64,000 nt of DNA from Candidula unifasciata (GCA_905116865.2 CAJHNH020008112.1:488932-552931), one strand, 5' to 3'; shown: positions 21,800 to 32,525, counted from the stretch's first letter. The notes: generated by a model not told the origin, from the sequence alone. A program made the numbers and translations.

Positions 21800-22445
21800 C
21801 TAGCAGAAGGAGTTAAATGAACAAATGGGGAATGAGTGGGATGAGTGCAACATCTAGAATGTCTCAAGCAAAATTCTAGCACTTTAGGACAGAAGGAGTT
21901 AAATGAACAAATTGGCGGGGTTTGGGGAGGTAACATCTGGAAGGGTCTCAAGATGTTCAGACATGAATATCATGTTAGTTGAAACCCACACAGCAGGGTG
22001 AGTTGCCTGGTCCTAAATTGGTTGAAACAGAGCCAAGGGAAAAAAAAGCAACAACGGAAGCATGATAAACAGTCAGCATAAAACAAAGCAAGCACAAATA
22101 GCAGGTTTAAAAATAATTCGAATCAGATTTTTTTCTTCTTCTTCTATTTTAGCACTTGACAGTGAGAAATCTCAGCATTCCTAATTGATTATCGCACGCC
22201 CCCCCCCCCCCCCCCCCACCGACCGCTTTACTATAACAGAAGCGAGTGACGAGTACTTTTTTTCTGGAGTTAAAAAAAAAGGGGGGAGTGGGACCCATAA
22301 GGCCAATGACATGGATGTGTTTTGAGATTTCCTCTTCTTCTTCGTTCATCCGAGGATGAACTGCGTTGTGCCCGTTCACCGCATGGCTGCGATATCTGCG
22401 CCTTTCGGTGGACACACAGCCGACTTCCGCAGGCATCTGTCGACC
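21800..22445. other. unclassified sequence with poly-C
   Basis: Contains a short direct repeat (AGCAGAAGGAGTTAAATGAACAAAT at about 21812 and a similar segment at about 21892) and a poly-C run at about 22199-22217. The stretch 22330-22445 is GC-richer complex DNA abutting the SPIN-like fragment; I do not recognise it. Confidence 0.4.
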
Positions 22446-22458
22446 TGGTTAGCTTAGT

Positions 22459-22614
22459 GGGTCGAACGACCATTTCGCCTGAGACCGTCGTCGGAAAACA
22501 CATATTCACTGAAGTTATGAAGTATCAATGAAATCAATTCTATGGCTGGGGGGTCGTCACAACATGAGGACCTGTATCAAAGGATCGCGGCATTATGAAG
22601 GTTGAGAGCCAGTG
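22459..22614. mobile_element. SPIN-like hAT MITE, left-truncated
   Basis: GGGTCGAACGACC ... GACCGTCGTCGGAAAACACA ... AGTTATGAAGTA ... GGGTCGTCACAACATGAGGA ... CATTATGAAGGTTGAGAGCC. This is the same family as 15680-15877, in opposite orientation and closer to the tetrapod SPIN-type consensus at the GGTCGAACGACC part. The left terminal repeat is missing. Confidence 0.8.
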
Positions 22615-22619
22615 ATCTA

Positions 22620-24180
22620 GAACCATGAGGGATGGGAAGAATGTCTGTAGATAAGGTACCAGCTATACGTGTTATCCTCTTGTGATCATGACCTGAGGGA
22701 CACTGCTGCTGTTGTGTGTGCGCGCGGGCGCCTGAGCGTGCGTGTTTATGTCGACTCATTACTGTCCTCTGCATGTGGTCGACCGACAGTGTTTTCAGCT
22801 ATGAGTTTAAAAATTGATTCTTTGGGTCCCATGCCGATCTAGTCTAACATGGGTATAGGAACATTTCTTAAGAAACAAGAGGGTCGGGACTATGGTGACC
22901 CACGTCCGGCTGCATATGTATATAAATCTGGAGCTGGCCGTGGTTGACCACATCACCATTTGAGCGCCAATCAGTCTATGAAAATATGGACCTAACATCA
23001 CGTGTCCAGTGTGCCACTGTGTTGAAAATAGTCCTTTTTTTTCAATCCATATACCTATTCTGTCTGTCTATAAATCACTATCTCCCCTTCTGTTCATTTG
23101 CCTGCAGAATACCTTTTTTTTTTTTTTTTACCCGTTCACCCATCCAGCATCAATGTTATTCACCCCATCCGTTTTACAAACACGTGTCTGTCTATTATTT
23201 CCTCTATCTACGCACCTCTTTGCTAAATTATATTGTTACGTGTCCCTTCGATTCTAACTTTTTACTTATTCTATTTCCGCATCTCCTGCAGACATTATGA
23301 TCGAAACTGCAGATAAGGAAACGAATCAAAACAAAGAAAACTCCAAGTTAAAATTACCCTCGCTTAAAATGTCTTCAGTGTATGTAATATGCCGCCAGTT
23401 TTTAGCTGTCTCAGATATATTTTCGAGGGAGGGAGGGAGGGAGGGAGTAGGTAAAGAAGAAAGATTTAACGTTATTCTAGTCTTTCTTTTCGTTATTTTC
23501 AAAAATACCCATACATCTAAAATACGAAAGTGTATGCTAAATGTTATAAAGAAAAGTAGAGAGAATGAAATAAAGAAGATTAAAATATCTTTTTGTGGAA
23601 TATTTTTCATCAATATATCGACTAGGAACAAATGCAGCTCATTTGCGGATTTGTTCCGTTGCCTCAAGCGAAAGCGGTTGAAACATTTTTTTTAATGTTA
23701 GGAAACATTAGACAGGGAGCTGGCAGGGAGAAGATGTCAATCGAAGCAGCGTGGTAGTGCATGCCTAGGCGTATGCAGTTAGAAAATTTAAAAGGCACGT
23801 TAGCATATGAGTTAAATATAGATAAGAAATGGGTAGGGGGGAGGGTTGGGTGGAGAGCTGAGAACTGGTAAAATGGGATAAAGACTACAAGGAAACAAGA
23901 AAAACAAGTTTAAAAAATGAGTACTAGAAAAGCGTGTTATTAGTAGCGAAATGAGCTAAAGGTTAAACACAGCGATCAATAAAAGTAGGAATGCTTGCGA
24001 TGTCACAGACTGGAAAGATAGGGTTTCAGTTACATTCTAATAGTTAAAATATGTTATATCAAGGCACAATGCCCCGGGGACTATTTTCTAGAGCGGCTTA
24101 CCATGCCACGCTCTGTGTCGAAATGTTTGCTTGTATTTATACGCGTCTTTTCTTTCTTCCTGTTAAGGTGGCTAGTGCTA
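22620..24180. other. intronic sequence, nothing recognised
   Basis: Complex DNA with a (GGGA)n patch at 23429-23450 and a poly-T run near 23113. No exon or transposon identified. Confidence 0.45.
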
Positions 24181-24184
24181 TGTT

Positions 24185-24410
24185 GTATTGTGTTCTTCTA
24201 TCTTTTGCGTGCACATCCATTTTGCAAAACTGGCTTATTTATATGCATACTGTTTGTTCCCTGCATCACAGGCAGAAGCACTCCGACTTCAAAGGACACA
24301 CCCATACATTGTCGCCTTTTACCACATGCCTGTTAGCAGGCAGTGGGTCTCTCTCCCCCCCCCCCCTTCCCCCCAAGAACTGGGTCCCGGAACCAGCATG
24401 GAGGAGGTAC
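24185..24410 (-). mobile_element. repeat family E copy (SINE-like), truncated
   Basis: Plus-strand landmarks GCGTGCACATCCATTTTGCA, GCACTCCGACTTCAAAGGA, CATGCCTGTTAGCAGGCAGT, GGGTCCCGGAACC match family E. The GAA-rich end is missing. Family E is placed on the minus strand because the full-length copy at 29535-29826 has its simple-repeat tail there. Confidence 0.7.
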
Positions 24411-24516
24411 TGTCGGCTAAAACTAGCATACAATGTGTGTGGGTGCGCTGGCGTCAGAAACAATCCATACAGGTTTAACTCTGTTGTATGTCTGAAGTTT
24501 TGGGGGTGGTTTTAGT

Positions 24517-24792
24517 TAAGTAAAGTAAATGACCCTTTTCCACGTCTTTAGGCGTATAGGGCATATAGGACTAGACCTATATTTTATAGACCAACGGCAC
24601 AAGATGGGTGATGCGGTCAGCATCACGCTGGCCGCTTCTACTTCCCGGGACTGTACCCGGTACCCACTCAAGGCTGGGTCGGCCTGTAAGCCAAGGTCAT
24701 TTTTTGAAGAAAAGTCCGGCTCCGCCAGGGAGCCAACCCACGACCTTCCGATCCGCGGCTCGTGTCTACCCGCACTGCCACGGCGACTCCCC
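24517..24792 (-). mobile_element. SINE family A, full length, ~16-bp TSD
   Basis: Head at right: on the minus strand GGGGAGTCGCCGTGGCAG, with B-box region GGTCGTGGGTTGGCTCCC. The body ends at left in a TTTACTTTACTTAAC tail. It is flanked by TTGGGGGTGGTTTTAGT (24500-24516) and TTGGGGGTGGTTTAGT (24793-24808), a duplication of the length expected from LINE-driven insertion. Confidence 0.92.
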
Positions 24793-24809
24793 TTGGGGGT
24801 GGTTTAGTG

Positions 24810-26105
24810 AGAATAAATTGTTAGGTGGGGTGGGACAAGATCTCGGCAAGCTGCAAGCACACTAAGGTGTGTCAGACAAGAGCAACCATAATTGTTAGTA
24901 TAACAGAAGAGATGGTAATCTTACTAAAAGATGCGGGTGGAGGGAGAGAGAGAGAGAGTGTGTAGGGAAAAAGAGATGGAGAGTAGGGAAAAAGAGACAG
25001 CTTATGTGGGTAGAGAAAGTGTGTAGTGTGGAGAGTGAGCGAAGGAAGTAGCGAACACCAGTAAGATTTGGAGGAAGTGGAGAGGCCCGAGCCGAGATAG
25101 ACAGCACGTGGGAGGGGGAAGTGGCAAGGGGCAGCTGCTGTGTGACCAGTCCCCCCGGGAGAGAGACAACGCCAGTGAATAATTAGCACTGATAGGAGGC
25201 GATGAAAGCACCTGTTTGTACAGCAACATAAATAAGTGGGAGTTAGAAATAAAGGTAAACAATGTCAGTTAACTAGACTTAGACCGACAATTATCAGAAA
25301 CATATAGACAAGAAATGTGTGATGATAGGCGATACCGAAGAGTGTAGACAGACATGGTGAGTCACAACATATGTCGACAGACTCTGCAAGGCAATAACAT
25401 AATATAATAGACAGACAAATGGAAAATGGATGGGTGAATGGATGGATGGGCAGTTAGTGAGCGTATGACAAAGAAAGAGGCAGGCAAGACTGATATACAG
25501 ACAGCTAGATGGTGGACAGACAGATAAACAGACAGACAATTACAGTTATTTAAAAAACACAGAAGGAACTGACCAAATATGAGTACTGTCCGGGCATTAC
25601 AGCTGACATGGTTACTGTCTTCGCTCCCGGCTCATACGCCAATAAAAGTAAAAAGAGAAACATGCAGGGCGATTAGTATCAACATGGAAAATCAAAGAAA
25701 CAACAACACATAATCAATATTTTGTGCTGAACACTACAAATGCAAATCGTGCTGCTGGAAAGTGGGGGTATTGTGCTGTCAAATAAATAAACACACATGT
25801 GTACACAACAATGAAAGTAGCAGGTGACTACATTTTCTAACAGTTTCGTTATACGGTGCTGACCGCTTAAGGTGAACTCGGATGTGGCGAAATCCTGTTG
25901 TCAAGAACAATTTGTTTATCCGCGGCAATTGTCATATGCTTGAACTCTTATATGGATAAAAGGAATTTCTGATTAAAAGAACTATTTCTTGGCTCCCTGA
26001 TGAGTTCTCCTTATCAAGTCTGGATTGTAAACATATAAAATTAATCGTGATTCATTTGACCAACTCTTTTAGCCGAAGTGACAAACAGCTGTGTCTGTAA
26101 CTCTT
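24810..26105. other. intronic sequence, purine-rich patches
   Basis: GA-rich 24930-25020 and GACA-type short repeats at 25490-25545. No exon recognised. Confidence 0.45.
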
Positions 26106-26116
26106 ATGGTTATCAA

Positions 26117-26333
26117 CATGTTAGTTGTGTATCTTTACAGGACGTTGCAGAACCAAGCTCCTGATTGTTGTGTGGTTTCTCTAGGCAAATTACGTCCAGT
26201 AGTTTGCCGTGGCTCCTGTACGGTTGGCCCCCTGATACCACTGTCGAAACCAACGCAAGGCGCATGGCCCGCAGCTGGGATCGAACCCGGCACATCGGCA
26301 TTACGAAGCGTTCTACTTAGCCACAGAGCGGAC
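26117..26333 (-). mobile_element. SINE family B, full length, 11-bp TSD
   Basis: Minus-strand head GTCCGCTCTGTGGCTAAGTA, with B box GCCGGGTTCGATCCCAGC. The body contains AGTGGTATCAGG and CAAACTACTGGACGTAATTT, ending TTCTGCAACGTCCTGTAAAG. A perfect duplication ATGGTTATCAA lies at 26106-26116 and 26334-26344. Confidence 0.93.
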
Positions 26334-26344
26334 ATGGTTATCAA

Positions 26345-28310
26345 GCTAACTCATATCTCAGAAGCGGGATATTAAACACGCCTTCTGTGGCTGAAGAGTG
26401 TCATATCAAAGCTGTCTCGTCATAATATGTTTATTTGTTTATGTGCTGTGTACCTGCAGAACATGTTAAGATTATCATATCTATCATTTTTTTTTAACTA
26501 ATTTTAAAAAACTAATTTAGATTAATCTTGCGCTTATAAAAGTCTTTGTCGTCACACTGTTAGTAGGTTGTTGCCTAGTACTGTTTACTGACATCAATAG
26601 GCCCTTATTTCTGGAATACCTATATAATGAATATAATAGATTTATATACTGGCATCTTTTCATTTTCAATTTGAATTACTGAGTTAATATATGTATATGT
26701 GTCTGACAGCAGCTGTGATAAGCCAGTGGCCAGGTGTTTGCCGACGGTCAGAAAGTGTTGAGTTCAAATTCGCACTTGAATGGAATAGTTATATTTGACT
26801 GTATCTACTAGGTCGATCAAGCCATTTAAACAAAGGTACCCGGAAGAGTCTTAGAGAAAAAAGACGACAAGCGTGATACTGAACACACCCCCCCCCCCCC
26901 CCCCACAAGTGCCGACTACATATTAAAATGTGGTTCTATTATATTTTTTTCTGTGTGCCTCAAATACGAAATTCCAATTCCAATTGATGAACACAAGTTC
27001 TAAATGTGATGCTTTTTCAGGCGCCCGGAGGCCTGCTATATGAAGGAAGGCTCCTTGGCTATCTTATTTGGTTTCCTATTCTTTGTGGCGTAAAGTCAGG
27101 CATGATTTTCCTGTTTTTTGTCTTCCTAAGTCCGGTGTGTGGGATATAAGAAAGTATAAGTAGGCAGAGCTACATCAAGGAGAGAGGATGTTTGACGGCC
27201 TGGTGCGATGGCGTCGAGGAATAATATCAGTGGAAGTGATTTAGAATACCAAGTACCGAGATCTGTGGAGAAACAGGAGCGCATCATCCAGCCTTGGCAG
27301 ATAGATAAAGCACTGCTCTTCTGATCCGAAAGCTTCAGCAGCCTGCTTTGTTCCAAATGTACTAGTGTTACCTTTCCGTTGGAGCAAACAAGGCAGGTCG
27401 AGCGAGAGATCATGATGCACGGGCAACATATGGTTCTCTACAATACTGCATAGACTTTGTGCTACGGAGAGGAGGAACTTCATCCCTGGCCGTCGCCATC
27501 TTCCCACAGGTCAGTATAACCATATCGTATGAAAAGAAGGAAAGGTGCCAATCAGGGCTCGCAGTCTATTCCTCAATCCTGTCCAATCGCACTGACATCA
27601 TGCATAGAGTGGGAAAAGTAGTGGATCCAGTCCAGCAGTTTTGGCTTCTCTCAGAAAATGTTTGATTTGCGGTTTCTTTGAACATCCTCGCTGCTTCGGT
27701 TCATTAGCTTCCAACTGAAGTGCCCATCTGCTGATACTCTGTTTCCTACAGAAATGTCCAATTTATGGCCATTTTCTTAACTGGCATAACAACAAACTGA
27801 ACAATAAGCTACGAACGGTAAATACTAAAAACTATAAATTAACATAACTACAAAATGAACTGACATCGTCAAAATATATGGAAACAATAATACAACACAT
27901 ATGTCAAACTGACAATAAGTTGGTGAAGGGATGAACTAAAAAGTGAAATGATATCATCAAAATATGTGGAAATAATAATACAACATATACGTCAAAACAA
28001 CAATACGTTGGTGAAGGGATTACTATTTTATTCAACGTAATTATATTGCTTCAGTGAGAGTAACAAATACTATATACACCATGAGAAATGTAAACAATAA
28101 CAGACAAATCTAACAGATAATTCCAGACAACAATAGATGTAAAGGCAATCGCATGGGAGTTGCTGGTGTAGACTGAAACGCGATAAGACTTTACATATAC
28201 CTGGTAACTAAACTATGATGAGCCGAACTAATCCTACCATGTAAATATCTGGTGTTACTATTACAGCATTGTGACGGCACCTAAGGTGCAGCTTATATAG
28301 TAGGAAATGG
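26345..28310. other. intronic sequence with decayed SINE and poly-C
   Basis: 26710-26930 contains a decayed SINE A-like segment (GAGTTCAAATTCGC, TAGGTCGATCAAGCC, CAAGCGTGATACTGAACACA) and a poly-C run at about 26887-26905. 27890-28020 has an imperfect 105-bp duplication around CAAAATATGTGGAAATAATA. Nothing else recognised. Confidence 0.45.
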
Positions 28311-28354
28311 TGGAAGGGTGGAGGAGGGGGGGGGGGCAGGGGAGCAAAATAATA

Positions 28355-28395
28355 AGAAGAAGAAGAAAAGAAAAGCAGCAGTAGCAGTAGCAGCA

Positions 28396-28428
<33 letters not shown>

Positions 28429-28530
28429 GAAGAAGAAGAAGAAGAAGAAGAAGAAGAAGAAGAAGAAGAAGAAGAAGAAGAAGAAGAAGAAGAAGAAGAA
28501 GAAGAAGAAGAAGAAGAAGAAAAGGATGAA
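28355..28530. repeat. compound (CAG)n-(GAA)n tract; CUG-UUC in muscleblind sense
   Basis: About 15 CAG triplets with TAG/AAG interruptions (28375-28429) run straight into about 30 GAA triplets (to about 28522). On the minus strand, which is muscleblind sense, this reads (TTC)n then (CTG)n. The Ala/Glu-rich open frame across it is a repeat artefact. Confidence 0.95.
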
Positions 28531-29036
28531 GTAACAGAAGAATCAGTAGGAGAAGGCGGAGAAAAGGAGGAGAAGAAAAAGAAGAATCCTTACGTAGACT
28601 CTAAACACGATTTTATGTCTTCTACCTGTTTCTTAATAACCCGTTTAGCAATTTCATTATGAACACGTCATCCGCTGTGACATGCAAAGAACAAAGGAAG
28701 CAGCCCAACGGCATTGTCTGTGAAAACACAGCCTTCATTTGGCCCGTGAGAGCTTCTCCGCATTTGGCACACTTCTCTCCCAGGACAACAACCAAGGCAG
28801 GTAAAACATAACGGTTCCAATATTAATGGACGAATAATTACTGCAATCCACGCTCCATCTCAACGATGTCTGAAATACTCCATTAGTCCCCCTGCTTTTA
28901 TTTATCTATTCCCCCCCCCCCCCCCCCTGTTTAGTTACACAAACGGGGACTCTCAGCACAATGAAGAACTTATCTGCATCAGAGATGTTCTAACTGTCTG
29001 CACACATGACACATATTTTCACTCTGCGTGTGTGTC

Positions 29037-29038
<2 letters not shown>
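28531..29038. other. intronic sequence with poly-C
   Basis: Nothing recognised apart from a poly-C run at about 28911-28927. Confidence 0.45.
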
Positions 29039-29107
<69 letters not shown>

Positions 29108-29380
29108 CGGGAGAGAAAGATAGAGAGAGGGGGAGAAAAAAAGAAAGAGAGAGGGGAGAAAAAAAGAGAGAGAGAGTGAGAGAGGGGGAGAGAGAGAGGG
29201 GGAAAGACAGAGAGAGAAAAAGAGAGAGTGAGAGAGAGTGAGTGAGAGTGAGTGAGAGAGGGGAGAGAGCGAGAGAGGGTGAAGAGAATGGGGGGAAAGA
29301 GAAAGGGGGAGAGAGTGAGAGATAGGGGAGAGAGGGGGAAGAGAGAGGAGGGAGAGAGTGAGAGAGAGGGAGAGAGAACA
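29039..29380. repeat. (GA)n microsatellite and purine-rich tract
   Basis: Pure (GA)n at about 29043-29098, a short G run, then about 280 bp of G/A-only sequence with few interruptions. The Ser/Leu-rich and Arg/Glu-rich frames here are artefacts. Confidence 0.95.
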
Positions 29381-29417
29381 CTAATAATATGTTTTATAAT
29401 AATATTTAAAAAAAACA

Positions 29418-29510
29418 TGGGAGCCGCCGTGGTCAAGCAGCTAGACGCTGACCTGCGGATCGGAAGGTCGTGGGTTCGGGTCCTGGCGTAGGCCGGAGAC
29501 GGGGCTTGGA
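29418..29510 (+). mobile_element. SINE family A, tRNA-like head only
   Basis: GGGAGCCGCCGTGGTCAAGC, CTGCGGATCGGAAGGTCGTG, and B box GTGGGTTCGGGTCCTG. The body is absent after the GGCGTAGGCCGGA junction. Confidence 0.85.
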
Positions 29511-29534
29511 CACTAATCTTCAAACAGGATATCT

Positions 29535-29826
29535 CCTTCTTTTTCTTCTTCTTCGCGTTCACCATCTGTAGACTCTGGCGGAAAGTTCTGGTTGCTCGTC
29601 CACTACTGAACTGCAGTCCTGCTCCAGAACCTGAGTGTTACGTGTGCATCAGTTTTACAGAACTCATTCTCTTGAATACAGACTGTTGGTTCCTTGCCTC
29701 TCCGGCAGATGCACTCCGACTTCAAAGGAAGCTCCCCAATTAGTCGACTCTTACGACATGCTTCTGGGGAGGCAGTGGGTCTATTCTTGTTTTCCCCACA
29801 ATGGGGCCCCGGAACCCACACGGGGG
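29535..29826 (-). mobile_element. repeat family E, full length (292 bp), 13-bp TSD
   Basis: Flanked by a perfect AAACAGGATATCT duplication (29522-29534, 29827-29839). On the minus strand it starts CCCCCGTGTGGGTTCCGGGG, contains CCACTGCCTCCCCAGAAGCA, TGTCGTAAGAGTCGACTAAT, GAAGTCGGAGTGCATCTGCC and GACGAGCAACCAGAACTTTC, and ends GAACGCGAAGAAGAAGAAAA. The GAA-rich 3' tail plus the TSD indicate retroposition. I see no convincing tRNA-type A and B boxes. Other copies: 24185, 37965, 38735, 45293, 53620, 57588, 59350. Confidence 0.88.
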
Positions 29827-29903
29827 AAACAGGATATCTGAATTGGAACTAAAGTTGAAAAAAAAAAAAAAACGTTTGTTGTTGCTGTTGAGATTATCAA
29901 TGC

Positions 29904-30214
29904 CATAGTCCTTTCCAAAAGCCCAGCCAGCCTAAAAACGTTTAAAAATCATCTGGAAGAGTCCTCTTTGGATCATCAACAATTTTTGCATGTGGTCTAA
30001 GATTTCCCGCCATAGTCCATTCCAAAAGCCCAGCCTAAAAACGTTTAAAAATCATCTGGAAGAGTCCTCTTTGGATCATCAACAATTTTTGCATGTGGTC
30101 TAAGATTTCCCGCCATAGTCCATTCCAAAAGCCCAGCCTAAAAACGTTTAAAAATCATCTGGAAGAGTCCTCTTTGGATCATCAACAATTTTTGCATGTG
30201 GTCTAAGATTTCCC
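29904..30214. repeat. ~103-bp tandem triplication
   Basis: Three copies starting at 29904, 30011 and 30114. The last two are virtually identical over 103 bp, and the first has a 4-bp insertion. Each unit can be read as SLKTFKNHLEESSLDHQQFL in one frame, which resembles the SLxxFKxxL end of some non-LTR ORF2 proteins. Confidence 0.95.
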
Positions 30215-30682
30215 ATATGCTTGTGATTTCAGAATTTACAATTGCACAGGCGCTAATGTTTTCTCAAAGCGGCGAATTTCTTGGATCTTAGTCGGACGAA
30301 TAATCTGTGTACCCCTTTAAAAAAAAATAGAATATACAGTAAACGACACAAATCGTTTACTTAAAACCACAAGCGACGAGACTGTTTTGGAAATCACTTC
30401 ACATGTGTGGCGATGCCTGGTGATTATTTTCATAGCTTATCCTGCATACAATGAAATACTGTGTTCGCGTAACTCAAGGGAGGCTAACGCTGGAGACTGA
30501 CCACCTGATAGTGAAACGCTCCTGAACATCCAAAATATGTGCAATTCTCACTCACCCCAGTAACTGCAAATTTCTGTGCCTTGTTTTTTTTTTTCCCTCA
30601 CATACCGCAAATGAGGCCAAATTTTAAAAAAAAATGGATCGTTTACATTTTAATTATTTTTTTATAAAGATGTGATTATTAA

Positions 30683-30923
30683 CTCTTTCTGTCCCAACCA
30701 ACGTACAATGTGTGATCAGCTATAATCAGTGTGTATCAAACAATGAATGGCTTGAAATTGTATGTTTTACATTTGATTCCAGCGTGCTAACAAAATTTGG
30801 CTAGATATGCTAACATACAGCACAGTATATGTTGTCTTTTTGAAAGTAATATACTCGTGCCTTTTTCAGTGTGTCTGTTATCACCTTTAGTATTAAAAAC
30901 AACATCTTCTGGTACCAAAAGAG
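30683..30923. mobile_element. piggyBac-like MITE, 241 bp
   Basis: Ends CTCTTTCTGTCCC and, inverted, CTCTTTTGGTACC (10 of 13 match), flanked by TTAA at 30679-30682 and 30924-30927. Same architecture as 18018-18147 but a different interior. Confidence 0.75.
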
Positions 30924-30959
30924 TTAACAGGTCGTTTGCCAAATTTTAACAATCACATC

Positions 30960-31552
30960 GAAAGTCGGCGTAAGTGGCTTAGGCGTTGCGAACGCGCTTC
31001 GTGATGCCGAGGTGCCGGGTTCAATCCCAGCTGTGGACGGTTTGTCTTGCGTTGGTTATGACAGTGGTACAGAAGGCAATGGCAAACTATTGAACGCAAA
31101 ATTTGTCTAGAAAACCCATCATTATCATTATCAGATGCCTTGCCGACTGGCGTGGGAGATCATGCCTCTCCACAATATGCGATCTTTTGCAGCATGCATC
31201 AATTCGTGTGCTGACACACCTCCATGCCATGAAACAAGACTGTCAAGAATCTTCTCTCGTTGTCTTTCTCCACCCCTCCTTCCTCGGGTCCTTCCTCTGG
31301 TCACAACATGTTCCATTTTCCCTCTTTTCATAACATGGCCGAAAAATGATGACTGTCTTCTTCTGATGTCTGTGATTAGTTGTCATCGGGCTCCCGCCTC
31401 TTTCAAAACCTCTTGGTTGCTCTTGTTGGCTGTCCCAGGTATTTTTAAGCATTCTTCTGTAAAGCCATATATCTCTGTGGCCTCAAGAAAACACACAATC
31501 AGCAAAAAAAAAAAAAAAATGCTAAAGTTGGTTCTGCAACGTCCTGTAAAGG
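30960..31552 (+). mobile_element. SINE family B, split by a LINE insertion
   Basis: Head GTCGGCGTAAGTGGCTTAGG, B box GTGCCGGGTTCAATCCCAGC, and body through TTTGTCTAGAAAACCCA (31114). It resumes as ATGCTAAAGTTGGTTCTGCA then ACGTCCTGTAAAGG (31518-31552). The intervening 31118-31517 is a minus-strand LINE fragment. Confidence 0.85.
31118..31517 (-). mobile_element. LINE ORF2 C-terminal fragment nested in SINE B
   Basis: Minus-strand frames encode RRRQSSFFGHVMKRGKMEHV, RGRRGGERQREKILDSLVSW and LMHAAKDRILWRGMI. This is the conserved post-RT tail (F-GHV-R--K-E, GKRGRGRQREK-LDSL) of an APE-type LINE. The 3' end at left is a (GAT)n-like tail CTGATAATGATAATGATG. 5'-truncated near the A-rich run at 31503-31519. 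Confidence 0.85.
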
Positions 31553-32330
31553 TAAATACTACTAACTTTAACATACCAAACGGTCACTGGGTTGCAGAAG
31601 TTAGGCACGACTTTGGAACGGATTATATACTGGGTCGAAAGGCAAGCAACTTTACCGCCGCGGCTCCTGGCTCCTAAACATTGTAGTGGCACAAAAATGC
31701 ATAAAGCGCTATTTAAACACCCACCCTCCCCCCTTTCCCCCCCCCCCCCCCCCAACAGGCTAACCAATACTAAATTAATAACATCAAGTACTATTGACAA
31801 TGTTGACCGACCGTCCATCCGCGCTGGTTTATCAAGTTGACAAGGATATCGAACGACCTTCACGTATTAGCTTAAGCCCGTGAGTCTGCAGCAACCAGGC
31901 AGACGATGCCAATGAATGAATGCGGCCTTTTGTCTTCGGCGGACAGCCCTAGAGACCAGACGAGCTATTATGACAACGCTACCCTCAATCAAACACGATA
32001 ATAATTCCATTAATGCATTATTCGTGACAATAAAAATATAGTGCCAGGTTGGGCATTAGTCAGCCCCCAAAATGGAATAAATCGTTTGGCTTGTATCGAG
32101 TCAAGAATAGAGGCACGTGGACAGAATATAATGAACTGCTGTGATAGACCGGTGCGGTGTACAGCGGTTTGTAGTATCAATTTTTTATTCGCTGCTTTAT
32201 TATATTATCTTTTGTTCTCGTATCATCATCATGTAGCAGATAGTTTGCAGAACGTCGCTCTCATCCCGATCTGTCGGGGGGGGGGGGGGGGGAACTCGGT
32301 CTCTCGCCAGCTCTCCCGTCATGTGTACTT
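31553..32330. other. intronic sequence with poly-C and poly-G
   Basis: Poly-C at about 31737-31754 and poly-G at about 32275-32292. Otherwise nothing recognised. Confidence 0.45.
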
Positions 32331-32334
32331 TCAT

Positions 32335-32525
32335 ATTCAAGGAGTCATATCATGTACCATCTTTGTGTTGGTCGGCCTATGCCCCTCCTTCCTGGTACCA
32401 TGCCATCTGTTGTTACCTTTCAAATCGACCATGGTGCTTGATATGACCAAAGCATTTCAGCTTCAGAGACAAGATGCTGTTTATTAGCCAATCTTCCTTG
32501 ATTTCTCGTATACTAACTGTAATAT
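32335..32525 (-). mobile_element. decayed LINE ORF2 tail
   Basis: The minus strand reads KLKCFGHIKHHGRFER then, after a frame change, GMVPGRRGIGRPTQRWYMI. It is the same post-RT block as 31118-31517 and 11510-11900, from a more diverged family member. Confidence 0.6.

Noticed and set aside
27126..27665. Overlapping frames on both strands of mixed composition
   Set aside because: No family recognised, no splice context, and mutual overlap on opposite strands suggests chance.
28318..28662. Ala/Glu-rich 114-residue frame
   Set aside because: CAG/GAA microsatellite read in frame, in the muscleblind intron and antisense to the gene.
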